This document shows positions 36,439 through 44,655 of a stretch of DNA of 64,000 nt, in pieces. A model generated the notes under the pieces. It made no database searches. It was not told the origin of the DNA and saw only the letters and a list, made by a program, of their open reading frames with translations. A program made the translations under genes and the position numbers. The DNA is taken from assembly GCF_000312425.1 (NCBI RefSeq), contig NZ_HE997181.1, positions 1,238,601 through 1,302,600 on the forward strand, given 5' to 3'. This DNA comes from Reyranella massiliensis 521 (GTDB lineage: Bacteria > Pseudomonadota > Alphaproteobacteria > Reyranellales > Reyranellaceae). Each line of letters starts with the position of its first letter. The stretch's first letter is position 1.

Positions 36439-36818
36439 AAGACCTGAACATCGACAAATCGATATCGACGGTCATGCTGCCGGCGCGCGTCGACTCGGCG
36501 ACGGCGGCGTCGGTGGAAAAGCTGCTGCTGGGCGAAGTGCGACCGAATGCGCGCGTCATCGTCGACGGCAGCGACGTTACCTACATGAGCGCAGCGGGGG
36601 TGCGAACTCTTGCAACGGTACTCCATCGCGCGGCGGAGGTGGGCGCGCGGGTCGTGCTGTGTCGTTTCTCGGGGCCGGCTGCCGATTGCCTGCTCGTCAG
36701 CGGCTTTTCGGAGCTGTTCGATGTTGCCGAAAACACTGCAGACGCCGCCCTTCGGTTGAAACGCGGGCCTGTGGGTGATCCAGCGGGGCGCTTGCACCGG
36801 CGTGGCGCCACGGGTTAA
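36435..36818 (+). CDS. STAS-domain protein (anti-sigma-factor-antagonist-like)
   Basis: A 127-residue single STAS domain. The core reads VIVDGSDVTYMSAAGVRTLATVL near 38-60, in which Ser51 occupies the place of the serine phosphorylated in SpoIIAA-type antagonists. No kinase or anti-sigma factor is encoded nearby. Embedded in a polysaccharide operon by ATGA overlap, it may instead regulate synthesis or export by binding a partner. The tail (QRRG region after 110) is basic and disordered. Confidence 0.8.
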   Translation: MKDLNIDKSISTVMLPARVDSATAASVEKLLLGEVRPNARVIVDGSDVTYMSAAGVRTLATVLHRAAEVGARVVLCRFSGPAADCLLVSGFSELFDVAENTADAALRLKRGPVGDPAGRLHRRGATG

Positions 36819-36826
36819 TTACTGCC

Positions 36827-36840
36827 CCTGCTGAAGCAGG
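36827..36840 (+). other. Hairpin before the export lipoprotein gene
   Basis: CCTGC (36827-36831), loop TGAA, GCAGG (36836-36840) directly precede the ATG at 36844. The right arm is the only Shine-Dalgarno-like sequence for that ATG. It is a possible control of initiation or a sign that the real start is further downstream. Confidence 0.4.
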
Positions 36841-36843
36841 ACC

Positions 36844-38067
36844 ATGCGATGGGACGCGGCGCTGGCGATCAACGCGGCGACCGTTCCGGACGGAGACAGG
36901 GATTTGACAGTTTGGAGTTGGCTGCGCGCGACTGCGCGCCCTATCGCCATTGTCCTCGGCTTGGGCATCGGTGTTTCAGCCTGCACGGCGATCCCGGGCG
37001 ATGGGCCGTGGATGGGAGGCGCCGCTGCCACCAGCACTGAGGCTCTCCCGTTCGATGTGATCGACCTCACGCCGACGACGATCGCCAGCTACAATCAGTT
37101 GGCGCCCTTCGACGTCCCCTCGACGGTGGGCAACCTCTCCGCAACAGGCGGCCGCATTTCCGTGGCGCCGGGAGATGTGCTCAAGGTGCGCATTTTCGAA
37201 CCCTACGAAGGCAGCATCTTCCCGACGATTCAGCGGCCGGGCGCCGACTTCGGCGTCCAGAGAGTGACGGACGATGGCACGATCAGCGTGCCGTTCGTCG
37301 GCACCGTAGCCGTTGCCGGCATGGATCTCAGCCAGATCGAGAAGAAGATCTCCCAGCAAGTGGCGGCATCGGGCAAGGCTCAGGACCCGCAGGTAATCGT
37401 CGAGTTCGTTGCTGATCGCACCCACACCGTCATGGTTTCGGGCGACGTCAAGCAACCCGGGCGCATCTCGATGCTCGACGGCGTGCGGACCCTTGCCGAA
37501 GCCATCAGCCGTGCGGGCGGTCCGGTCGGCGGCAGTTCGCAGCCTGGCTTCGCTACGAGCCCGTCGAACCAGGTCGAGGTCGTGCTCCGCCGGCAGGGGC
37601 AGGTGATCCTGCAGACGCAGTATTCCGACCTGCTGGCTGGTCGCGACGTGGCACTCCAGAAGAACGACGAGATCGTCGTGCGCCCCAATTCGCGCGTCTA
37701 CACCGTGCTGGGCGCCGTCATGAAGTCGGGTAACGTCGAGCTGTCAAAGCAGAATACCAGCCTGCTCGAGGCACTGGGCACGGTTGGCGGTTTGGCCGAT
37801 CAGCGAGCAAACAAAACGGGCGTTTATGTGTTCAGAATGGGGGATTTGCAGAAGAATCCCACAGCCCGGGCTCGCGTTTTTCGACTGGACCTCTACCAGC
37901 CAGTCTCTATTTTCATTGCGCAGCAGTTCCCGATCCAGGCACGCGATGTCATCTACGTCACGAACGCACCGCTTTACGAGTACGACAAGATCCTGACTTC
38001 GATCTATCGCACGTTCTCGATTGTGGGTGTCGCGAGGGGCACGGTGATCCCGGCGACATCGTTCTGA
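36844..38067 (+). CDS. Polysaccharide export outer-membrane lipoprotein (Wza/BexD family)
   Basis: A protein of up to 407 residues. The chain has a lipobox GVSAC, with cysteine near residue 47 if the ATG is used. It continues with the poly_export domain (GDVLKVRIFEPYEG and DGTISVPFVGTVAVAG near 115-165) and SLBB repeats (VMVSGDVKQPG and YTVLGAVMKSGNV). The in-frame TTG at 36904 has GGAG nearby and gives a normal 27-residue lipoprotein signal peptide, so it may be the true start. The protein would form the outer-membrane channel of the glycan exporter. Confidence 0.88.
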   Translation: MRWDAALAINAATVPDGDRDLTVWSWLRATARPIAIVLGLGIGVSACTAIPGDGPWMGGAAATSTEALPFDVIDLTPTTIASYNQLAPFDVPSTVGNLSATGGRISVAPGDVLKVRIFEPYEGSIFPTIQRPGADFGVQRVTDDGTISVPFVGTVAVAGMDLSQIEKKISQQVAASGKAQDPQVIVEFVADRTHTVMVSGDVKQPGRISMLDGVRTLAEAISRAGGPVGGSSQPGFATSPSNQVEVVLRRQGQVILQTQYSDLLAGRDVALQKNDEIVVRPNSRVYTVLGAVMKSGNVELSKQNTSLLEALGTVGGLADQRANKTGVYVFRMGDLQKNPTARARVFRLDLYQPVSIFIAQQFPIQARDVIYVTNAPLYEYDKILTSIYRTFSIVGVARGTVIPATSF

Positions 38068-38109
38068 TCTAGGGGCAGCAATCCCAGCCGTTTTTTGGTA
38101 TAATTCCGT

Positions 38110-39108
38110 ATGGCGCAGGCAAGAAAATTTACATGGGGTGCGGCGGGATTGGTGGCGTTGCTCGTCGTCGGCGCCATTCTTCTCTGGGTGACCCCCAGCC
38201 GGCAGACCAGCAGTGCCCAGGACGCGGCGCGGCAGGCCCCGCCGCTGATTTCGCGTGGCTATACGGATGCTCCGTCGGGTACGGCGATCATCGCTGGCGA
38301 TCCGCAGGGCGGCGGCGTGCTGATCGAACTCAAGATCGCTGATGGCCAGAAGGTGAAGAAGGGCGAGGTAATCGCCGTCCTTTCCAATTATCCCAAGGCC
38401 GACATTGCCGTCCGGACGACCGAGGCTGAGCTCGCCAAGACCAAGCAGCAGCGCGAAGCCATGATCAGCGGTTTCCGGACCGCCGAAATCGCGATGCAGG
38501 AAGTCGTCGTGAAGTCGTCGGCCGAGGAGCTGAAGCTCAAGACGCTGGAGATGCAGCGGTCGGGCAAGCCGCCGGATCAGAAGCAGCTCGAAATGTCGAT
38601 CTCGCAGCAGAACCTAGAGCGCGAGCAGGCGAAGCTGCGCGTGCAGAAGGAAACGCTGCAGAGTGATTTGGCGCAAATCGACACCGAAATCGCCATCACA
38701 GAGACCAAGCTCTCGAACGCCCGCAATACACGCGAGCAAGCCCTGGTGCGGTCGCCGCTCGATGGCGTCGTGATCCAGATCTACACGCGGCAGGGCGAGC
38801 GCGTCTCGACGAACGGCATCGCCAAGATCGTGGACCTCTCCCAGCTCCGCGTGCTGGCCGACGTCGACGAGCTTCAGGTCGGACGGATATCGCCCGGCGG
38901 CAAGGTTGAAGTCACGTTCCGCGGGAGCCCGACTGTCTACAAGGGGACGATCTCGCGCGTGGCGCCCACGGTGAAGCGTATGCAGCGTATCGAGCCGGAT
39001 GGCGGCTCTTCGACCGACGCGCGTGTCGTGCAGGTCGAAATTGAGCTCGATGACCCCTCCAGCATGCCGCAGGTGCTGGGACGCGAGACGCGCGTCACTT
39101 TCCTCTAA
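38110..39108 (+). CDS. HlyD/DevB-type periplasmic adaptor of an ABC exporter
   Basis: A 332-residue membrane-fusion protein. Residues 10-30 form the inner-membrane anchor. Two lipoyl half-motifs (GGVLIELKIADGQKVKKGE and VRSPLDGVVIQIYTRQGERV) flank a coiled coil of about 90-215, and a beta-barrel domain follows. It starts a HlyD-DevC-DevA triplet. A TATAAT at 38099-38104 lies five bases before the ATG, which could give a leaderless message but lacks a good -35 box. The stop overlaps the next ATG. Confidence 0.85.
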   Translation: MAQARKFTWGAAGLVALLVVGAILLWVTPSRQTSSAQDAARQAPPLISRGYTDAPSGTAIIAGDPQGGGVLIELKIADGQKVKKGEVIAVLSNYPKADIAVRTTEAELAKTKQQREAMISGFRTAEIAMQEVVVKSSAEELKLKTLEMQRSGKPPDQKQLEMSISQQNLEREQAKLRVQKETLQSDLAQIDTEIAITETKLSNARNTREQALVRSPLDGVVIQIYTRQGERVSTNGIAKIVDLSQLRVLADVDELQVGRISPGGKVEVTFRGSPTVYKGTISRVAPTVKRMQRIEPDGGSSTDARVVQVEIELDDPSSMPQVLGRETRVTFL

Positions 39109-40385
39109 TGGCCGTTACGCTGCCTGCCGTTCCGTCGTCGCGGCGACGGCAATGGTTCCAGTGGTGGCCACAGTTTTCGCTGGCCCGCCTAAAGGCTGCC
39201 GCCCGGACCGCCACGGCGATGCCGCTGGGATCCCAGCAGCTCAAGCGTCAGCGGACCAGTACGCTGCTGTCGCTTGCCGGCGTTACCGCGAGCCTGCTGG
39301 TGATCTTCGCCCAGCTCGGCATCGAGCGCGCGGTCTACGACTCGGCGATCCGGCTTCACCGTTCCGTGACAGGGGACCTTGTGCTGGTTCCCTATGGCTT
39401 CAAGTCGCTCCAGCTTCACGGCGAGGTCCCGGCCGCCATGACGGACGTGGTCTCCGCCAACTCGCATGTCGCGATGACGATGCCGTTCTGGTTCGGCGTC
39501 ATGTCGATGACCCATGCCGGAATGACGACGCCCCGCCGTATCGCCTGGTACGCCATCGACGTTGAGCGGCCGGCCATCGACGTTCCGGGGCTGCGTGAGA
39601 ATCTCTACCGGCTGCGCGAAGCCCGCCGCATGCTCTACGATCGGGACTCGCGGCCTTATTTCGGCAATCTCGCCGAATCGGTCGGGCCCGGTAAGCCGGA
39701 GTTTCAGGTTCTGGGGCCGCCCGACAATCGCGGTCTCCTGCGTCAGCTTTTCGTGGTCGGCAACTTCGCCCTTGGACCCAACGTGCTGAACGACGGCGCG
39801 ATCCTGATGTCCGAGGACACGATGGCGGAAGTCTTCGGAGCCTGGTGGTCCGACCGGCCGGCCTTCATCGGCATCAAGCTCGTGAAGGGTGCCGATCCGG
39901 ATGCGGTACGGGAGGAGATCAACAAGGCTCTTGCAGGCCGCGGCGAAGTGATCACCATCCGCGATTTCGAGAAGCGCGAACGCGCCTACTGGTCGCGCGA
40001 GACGCCGGTTGGTTACATCACGGACCTGGGCTTCATCATGGGCGTGATGATCGGCATGGTGTTCATCTACTACGCCCAGTACCAGATCATCCGTTTCTAT
40101 CTGCCCGAATACGCAATCTTGAAGAGCCTGGGTTATGACTGGTGGTTCTTCCTGTTCATGATCGGACAGATCGGCGCGGCCATCATCACGCCGGCCTTCC
40201 TGGTGGCCTTCACGCTGGGCCGGTTCGTGTATGGGGCGACCGAGGCCGCAATGCATCTCGGCATGACCATGGGGCTGCGCGAGATGGTCGTGGCGCTGGT
40301 CGCCTGCGTGATCATGACCGTGGTTTCCAGCCTCTTCGCCATCCGCCGCCTGTGGAAGGTCGATCCCATCATGCTGTTCGAGTGA
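39108..40385 (+). CDS. ABC exporter permease, DevC / FtsX-MacB-like family
   Basis: A 425-residue membrane protein with a first hydrophobic segment near 50-70, a large periplasmic domain of about 75-300, and three hydrophobic segments near 305-415. This is the MacB/FtsX/LolC type VII topology. The sequence around LKRQRTSTLLSLAGV resembles DevC of the cyanobacterial DevBCA glycolipid exporter. The ATG shares one base with the adaptor stop. Confidence 0.8.
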   Translation: MAVTLPAVPSSRRRQWFQWWPQFSLARLKAAARTATAMPLGSQQLKRQRTSTLLSLAGVTASLLVIFAQLGIERAVYDSAIRLHRSVTGDLVLVPYGFKSLQLHGEVPAAMTDVVSANSHVAMTMPFWFGVMSMTHAGMTTPRRIAWYAIDVERPAIDVPGLRENLYRLREARRMLYDRDSRPYFGNLAESVGPGKPEFQVLGPPDNRGLLRQLFVVGNFALGPNVLNDGAILMSEDTMAEVFGAWWSDRPAFIGIKLVKGADPDAVREEINKALAGRGEVITIRDFEKRERAYWSRETPVGYITDLGFIMGVMIGMVFIYYAQYQIIRFYLPEYAILKSLGYDWWFFLFMIGQIGAAIITPAFLVAFTLGRFVYGATEAAMHLGMTMGLREMVVALVACVIMTVVSSLFAIRRLWKVDPIMLFE

Positions 40386-40387
40386 CC

Positions 40388-41104
40388 ATGACGACGGACA
40401 CCCACGGCTTCGGGCCGCCAGTCGTCGAGGCGGTCGACGTCCATCACCACTACGGCGAGGGGCCGCAGCGGGTCGACGTGCTGTTCGACATCAACATGCA
40501 GGTCCGCGAGGGCGAGCTGCTGATCGTCACGGGGCCGTCCGGCTCGGGCAAGACGACCCTGCTCACCATTCTCGGCACGATGCGCAAACCCTCGGAAGGC
40601 AAGCTGCGCCTGCTGGGCACAGATATCGTCGGCCTGGGCGGCGCCGAGTTGGATACGCTGCGCAATCGCGTGCGCTTCCTGTTCCAGAAGCGCAATCTTC
40701 TGTCCTCGCTAACGGCGCTGCAGAACGTCATTGCCGGCGTCTCGACCACGCCGCTTGCCGACCCGAACTGGGACGAGAGGCGCGCGCGCCATCTGCTCGG
40801 ACTGCTGGGGCTCGCCGACAAGGCTGAAGCCTGGCCCGACGAGCTGTCGGGCGGCCAGCAGCAGCGCGTCGCCATTGCCCGAGTCATGATTGGGCTGCCG
40901 GATCTCATCATCGCGGACGAGCCGACCTCGGCCCTGGATCGCGTGTCCGGCCGTGTCGTGGTCGATCAGCTCAAGGATCTCGCCATGCGCGCCAAGTGCG
41001 CCGTCGTGCTGTCGACGCACGACGAGCGGATCTTCGACGTCGCTTCGCGCCGTCTCCACATCGAGGATGGGCGGTGCTTCGAAGTGCCGATCCATTATCA
41101 CTGA
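40388..41104 (+). CDS. ABC exporter ATPase, DevA / LolD-MacB-like
   Basis: A 238-residue ATPase with Walker [10 protein letters not shown] near 49-57, signature [13 protein letters not shown] and Walker [13 protein letters not shown]. The start at 40388 follows the DevC stop by two bases. Together with the preceding two genes it forms a DevB-DevC-DevA exporter, a class that pushes glycolipids, lipoproteins or peptides across the envelope from the periplasmic side. Confidence 0.88.
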   Translation: MTTDTHGFGPPVVEAVDVHHHYGEGPQRVDVLFDINMQVREGELLIVTGPSGSGKTTLLTILGTMRKPSEGKLRLLGTDIVGLGGAELDTLRNRVRFLFQKRNLLSSLTALQNVIAGVSTTPLADPNWDERRARHLLGLLGLADKAEAWPDELSGGQQQRVAIARVMIGLPDLIIADEPTSALDRVSGRVVVDQLKDLAMRAKCAVVLSTHDERIFDVASRRLHIEDGRCFEVPIHYH

Positions 41105-41117
41105 CGGGCAGCAAGGA

Positions 41118-42362
41118 ATGCTGCTTTTCGCCGTCGACCTGATCGTCCTTGTCTGTCTCCTCGCGCAGTTCGCCATCGCGGGCTACTTCCTCTACCTGAT
41201 CTACTGGCTGCGGGAGTTGCCGCCGGATCAGGCGGCCGAAGCCTCGCTGCCGGCCGACCTGCCGCGCGTTCTCATCCAGATTCCGGTCTATAACGAACCT
41301 CTGGTCGTGGAGCGTGCCGTGACCGCAGCAGGCGCGCTCGTCTGGCCGCGCGATCGGCTCACCATCCAGCTCCTAGACGACAGCAACGACCTCACTTCGG
41401 ACATCGCCGTTCACGCCGTCGCCCGTCTTCGGCGGGAGGGCATCGACGCCCATCACGTTCGCCGGAGCGATCGCAGCGGCTTCAAGGCCGGGGCTCTGGC
41501 TGCTGGCCTGGCGCTCGACGACGCGCCCTATGTCGCCGTGTTCGATGCCGATTTCGTGCCGCCGCCCGATTGGCTCCGTCGAGCGATGGCCGCAATGCTG
41601 GCCAATCCGAGGGCAGCCTTCGTGCAGACCCGCATCGAGTGGGGCAATGGCGACAGCAATTGGCTGACCCGTGCCCAGCGGCTCATGCAGGATGCGCATT
41701 TCGCGGTCGAGCAGGATGTGCGGGCGCGGCGCGGCGTACCTTTCCAGTTCAACGGCACCGGCGGCATCTGGCGCCGGGCGGCGGTGGAGGAGGCGGGCGG
41801 CTGGTCGCACGACACGCTGTCGGAGGATCTCGACCTCGTGCTGCGGACTTACCTCAAGGGGTGGACCGGCGTTTTCCTGATGGAGCCCCATGTCGTGGGC
41901 GAGCTGCCGCAGAAGGTCGACGAGTTCGGAGTTCAGCAGAGCCGCTGGTCCAAGGGGTTCATCCAGGTCGCGCGCAAGCTCCTGGGACCGATCTGGAATG
42001 CCGATTGGTCGACAGAGGCGAAATTCACGACCACGGTGGCGCTCGGCCAGCAGCTCATCTTTCCGCTGCTCGCGGTCGGCATCGTCGGGCTTTTCATTTC
42101 GATCCTGGGGCACGGCAAGCTGCTGGGCCTGTTCCGCTTCGGCCTCTGGCTGTGGCTGATCGGCATGCTGGCCGTGCTGCTGGGAATGACCTGGGGGGCC
42201 TATCGTCGCCTGCAACGTGGCGATCTGATGCGCTACCTCGTCACGGCGGCAAGCGTGCCGGCGCTGATCGTGTACCTTGCCTTCGTCAATACCGCCTCGA
42301 TCGTCGGCGCGGGCTTTGGCAAGAAGACCGAGTTCAAACGTACGCCGAAGACAGGAATCTGA
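41118..42362 (+). CDS. CslA-like processive GT2 glycosyltransferase 1
   Basis: A 414-residue membrane synthase. The N-terminal segment 5-29 and the C-terminal helices (about 305-400) embed it in the inner membrane. Catalytic positions are complete: DD at 87-88, DAD at 143-145, ED at 236-237 and QQSRW at 273-277. The strings IPVYNE, QLLDDSND, FKAGAL and FNGTGGIWRR closely follow plant CslA mannan synthases and their bacterial relatives, so a beta-linked mannose or glucose chain is likely. I chose ATG 41118 with AAGGAA upstream. A paralogue follows eight bases later. Confidence 0.85.
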   Translation: MLLFAVDLIVLVCLLAQFAIAGYFLYLIYWLRELPPDQAAEASLPADLPRVLIQIPVYNEPLVVERAVTAAGALVWPRDRLTIQLLDDSNDLTSDIAVHAVARLRREGIDAHHVRRSDRSGFKAGALAAGLALDDAPYVAVFDADFVPPPDWLRRAMAAMLANPRAAFVQTRIEWGNGDSNWLTRAQRLMQDAHFAVEQDVRARRGVPFQFNGTGGIWRRAAVEEAGGWSHDTLSEDLDLVLRTYLKGWTGVFLMEPHVVGELPQKVDEFGVQQSRWSKGFIQVARKLLGPIWNADWSTEAKFTTTVALGQQLIFPLLAVGIVGLFISILGHGKLLGLFRFGLWLWLIGMLAVLLGMTWGAYRRLQRGDLMRYLVTAASVPALIVYLAFVNTASIVGAGFGKKTEFKRTPKTGI

Positions 42363-42369
42363 GCGAGCT

Positions 42370-43671
42370 ATGGCGGTAATCCTGGCGACTTTGGCCCTCC
42401 TGCTCGCCGCGATCTTTGCGGTGTGCTGCGTGTTGCTCGCCTCCTTCATCGGCAGCCTGCTCTATATGGTCGTGCTGCACCATCGGCTGAAGGAAGCGGG
42501 ATTGCGCCGCGAGGAGACGCTGCTCGCCACGCCACTGCCGCCCGACGCCGAGCTGCCGCATGTGGTGGTGCAGATTCCTTCGTTCAACGAAGGAGCCGTG
42601 GTACGCCGCGGGGCACAGGCGGCCGCCGATCTCGACTGGCCGCGCGACAAGCTGCACATCCAGCTTCTCGACGACAGTACGGACGAGACTGCCGAAATGG
42701 TGCGTGCCGTGGCGGCAGAGTTGCGGGCCAAGGGCTTCGACATCGTGGCTCTGCAGCGCACCGATCGCAGCGGCTACAAGGGCGGGGCCCTGCATGAGGC
42801 GATGCAGAAGACGCCTTACGACTACTTCGCGATCTTCGACGTCGACTACATCCCGTCGCCTGATTTCCTGCGCGTCTGCATGCGGCCATTCTTCGCCGAG
42901 CCGAAGACCGCCTTCGTCCAGGCCCGTTTCGACTTCCTCAATCCGCACGAAAATGCGCTCACCGAGATGCAGATGGTGACGCTCGATGCCCATCTCGGGA
43001 TCGAGCAGGCGACCCGCTGCTGGGCAGGCCATCCGCTGCCCTTCAACGGGACCTGTGGCATCTGGCAGCGCGCGGCGATCGAAGCGGGAGGCGGCTGGAA
43101 GGGCGATACCGTCACCGAGGATCTCGACCTGACCTACCGCGGCTGGGTCAAGGGCTGGCGCGCGCTGTTCCTGACCAGCGTGGGCGTGCCGGGCGAGTTG
43201 CCGGCCGACACCAAGACCTGGCTGCGCCAGCAGCAGCGCTGGCAGGATGGATTTCGCCACGTTTCTTGGCGGATGTTTCCTGAGATCCTGAAGAGCCGCA
43301 CGATCAAGCCTGCGGCCAAGGGAGCGGCGCTCTTGCACCTGTGCATGTCGCTCAATCAGCCGGTGTTGCTGGTTGGCGTTTCCGCCGGTCTGCTGGCCGC
43401 GCTGCTGGCGCCATCGCTGATCCCGTTGCTGCTGACGCTGTTCATCATCACCTTTGCCTGGGTGCTGTTCTGCGCCACCACCTTCCTGCGTGCGGGTCAC
43501 AATTTCATTCGCGGCGGTGAAATCCCGCCGGGCCAGTTCGCGATTGTGCTGCTGCGCTTCGTCGGCGGTCAGGCCGCGACGGTGGTCCGCTCGCTCGGTG
43601 TCCATATCAAGAAGCTGTTCAGCAAGCCCAAGCCTGTCGTCTTCGACCGCACACCCAAGCGCGGCACCTGA
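42370..43671 (+). CDS. CslA-like processive GT2 glycosyltransferase 2
   Basis: A 433-residue synthase of the same family as the preceding gene. It has DD at 101-102, DVD at 157-159, ED at 250-251 and QQQRW at 287-291, with FNGTCGIWQR near 225-234. N-terminal and three or four C-terminal membrane segments are clear. The pair is divergent in sequence, so two different linkages, or two subunits of one synthase, are possible. It is the last gene of the rightward locus. Confidence 0.85.
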   Translation: MAVILATLALLLAAIFAVCCVLLASFIGSLLYMVVLHHRLKEAGLRREETLLATPLPPDAELPHVVVQIPSFNEGAVVRRGAQAAADLDWPRDKLHIQLLDDSTDETAEMVRAVAAELRAKGFDIVALQRTDRSGYKGGALHEAMQKTPYDYFAIFDVDYIPSPDFLRVCMRPFFAEPKTAFVQARFDFLNPHENALTEMQMVTLDAHLGIEQATRCWAGHPLPFNGTCGIWQRAAIEAGGGWKGDTVTEDLDLTYRGWVKGWRALFLTSVGVPGELPADTKTWLRQQQRWQDGFRHVSWRMFPEILKSRTIKPAAKGAALLHLCMSLNQPVLLVGVSAGLLAALLAPSLIPLLLTLFIITFAWVLFCATTFLRAGHNFIRGGEIPPGQFAIVLLRFVGGQAATVVRSLGVHIKKLFSKPKPVVFDRTPKRGT

Positions 43672-43689
43672 ACCGGAGTTGGCTAGGCG

Positions 43690-44652
43690 TTAGGCGAGGG
43701 CGCCTTCGCGCAATAGCGGATGGTGCGCACAGCGCAGGCCGCCGCCCGTTGCGATCGGGCCGTCGAAGGGCAGAGGGATGACCTCGACCTTGCGCCGCTT
43801 CAGCTCATCGATGACGCGAGCATTATCGGCATCGACGATCGCGTGGCCTTCTTCGAGGACCAGGCAGTTGGTGGCCAGCAGGGTCGCTTCTTCGACGGAG
43901 ACTTCGATCTTGTCCCAGTCGCGTAGCGACATGGGGAGGCCGTCGATCAGCTTCTGCGGGCAGTAGATCAGCAGGCCGGGCTTGACCAGCGCCATTGCGC
44001 AGTCGAGGTGCAGCACGTTGGAGCGCAACGCCACGGGGATCACCCGGTATCGGTCACCCAGCAGCGCCTGCAGCCAGTCGGCGCCCGCCAGATCGGAGGC
44101 GCAGCCGGAGATGCCGACATAGATTTCGTAACCGTTCAGCAGCGTATCGCCGCCTTCGAGGAACGGTCCGTCGACGCAGCCGGGCGAGCCCAGCGGTACG
44201 CTGGACCAGCGAGCGCCGCGTTGCTGAACGACTTGCTGGATGATCGGGCGCAAGCCAAAACGTTCGCGCTGCCGGCACTTCAGGCGCAGCGACGCGTCGA
44301 TGACGTGGTGTCCAACGACGATCATGCCGTCGCGCGGGAAAAGCTGGGCGCCTTCACCGTTGGGCGCCATGAAGGTTCGTTCTTCGCCCTTCAGCCGCTC
44401 GGGGCGATGGACGGTGACGCCTTGGCGCGCCACCAGTTCGGCTAAGGCATCGGCCTGATCTTCGATGAGCTTTGCCCTCGCCGGATCGACGTCGATCAGA
44501 CGTTGACCAACATGAGCCCGGCAGAACGCCGCGCCGTCTGATGTCAGCCAGCGCTGCGAAGGCTCGTGGAAAACAACGAAGTCCTCGGCGGGCGATATCC
44601 CGATGACGACTTCGCGCAGTTGGCCCCATTCGTGATGAGCGCCGAACAGCAT
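43690..44652 (-). CDS. Amidinotransferase-family protein (scyllo-inosamine/glycine amidinotransferase-like)
   Basis: A 320-residue member of the guanidino-group-modifying superfamily. It shows PRDG at 106-109, the EGGD substrate motif at 166-169, His215 in HLDC and the nucleophile Cys308 in GGGLRCAHHP. GGG-RC-HHPL is typical of amidinotransferases rather than arginine deiminases. It would transfer an amidino group from arginine to an amine acceptor, or hydrolyse a guanidine. It lies three bases after manC on the same strand, so the product may be a sugar or polyol, but this is inference. Confidence 0.72.
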   Translation of the reverse strand: MLFGAHHEWGQLREVVIGISPAEDFVVFHEPSQRWLTSDGAAFCRAHVGQRLIDVDPARAKLIEDQADALAELVARQGVTVHRPERLKGEERTFMAPNGEGAQLFPRDGMIVVGHHVIDASLRLKCRQRERFGLRPIIQQVVQQRGARWSSVPLGSPGCVDGPFLEGGDTLLNGYEIYVGISGCASDLAGADWLQALLGDRYRVIPVALRSNVLHLDCAMALVKPGLLIYCPQKLIDGLPMSLRDWDKIEVSVEEATLLATNCLVLEEGHAIVDADNARVIDELKRRKVEVIPLPFDGPIATGGGLRCAHHPLLREGALA

Positions 44653-44655
44653 CCG

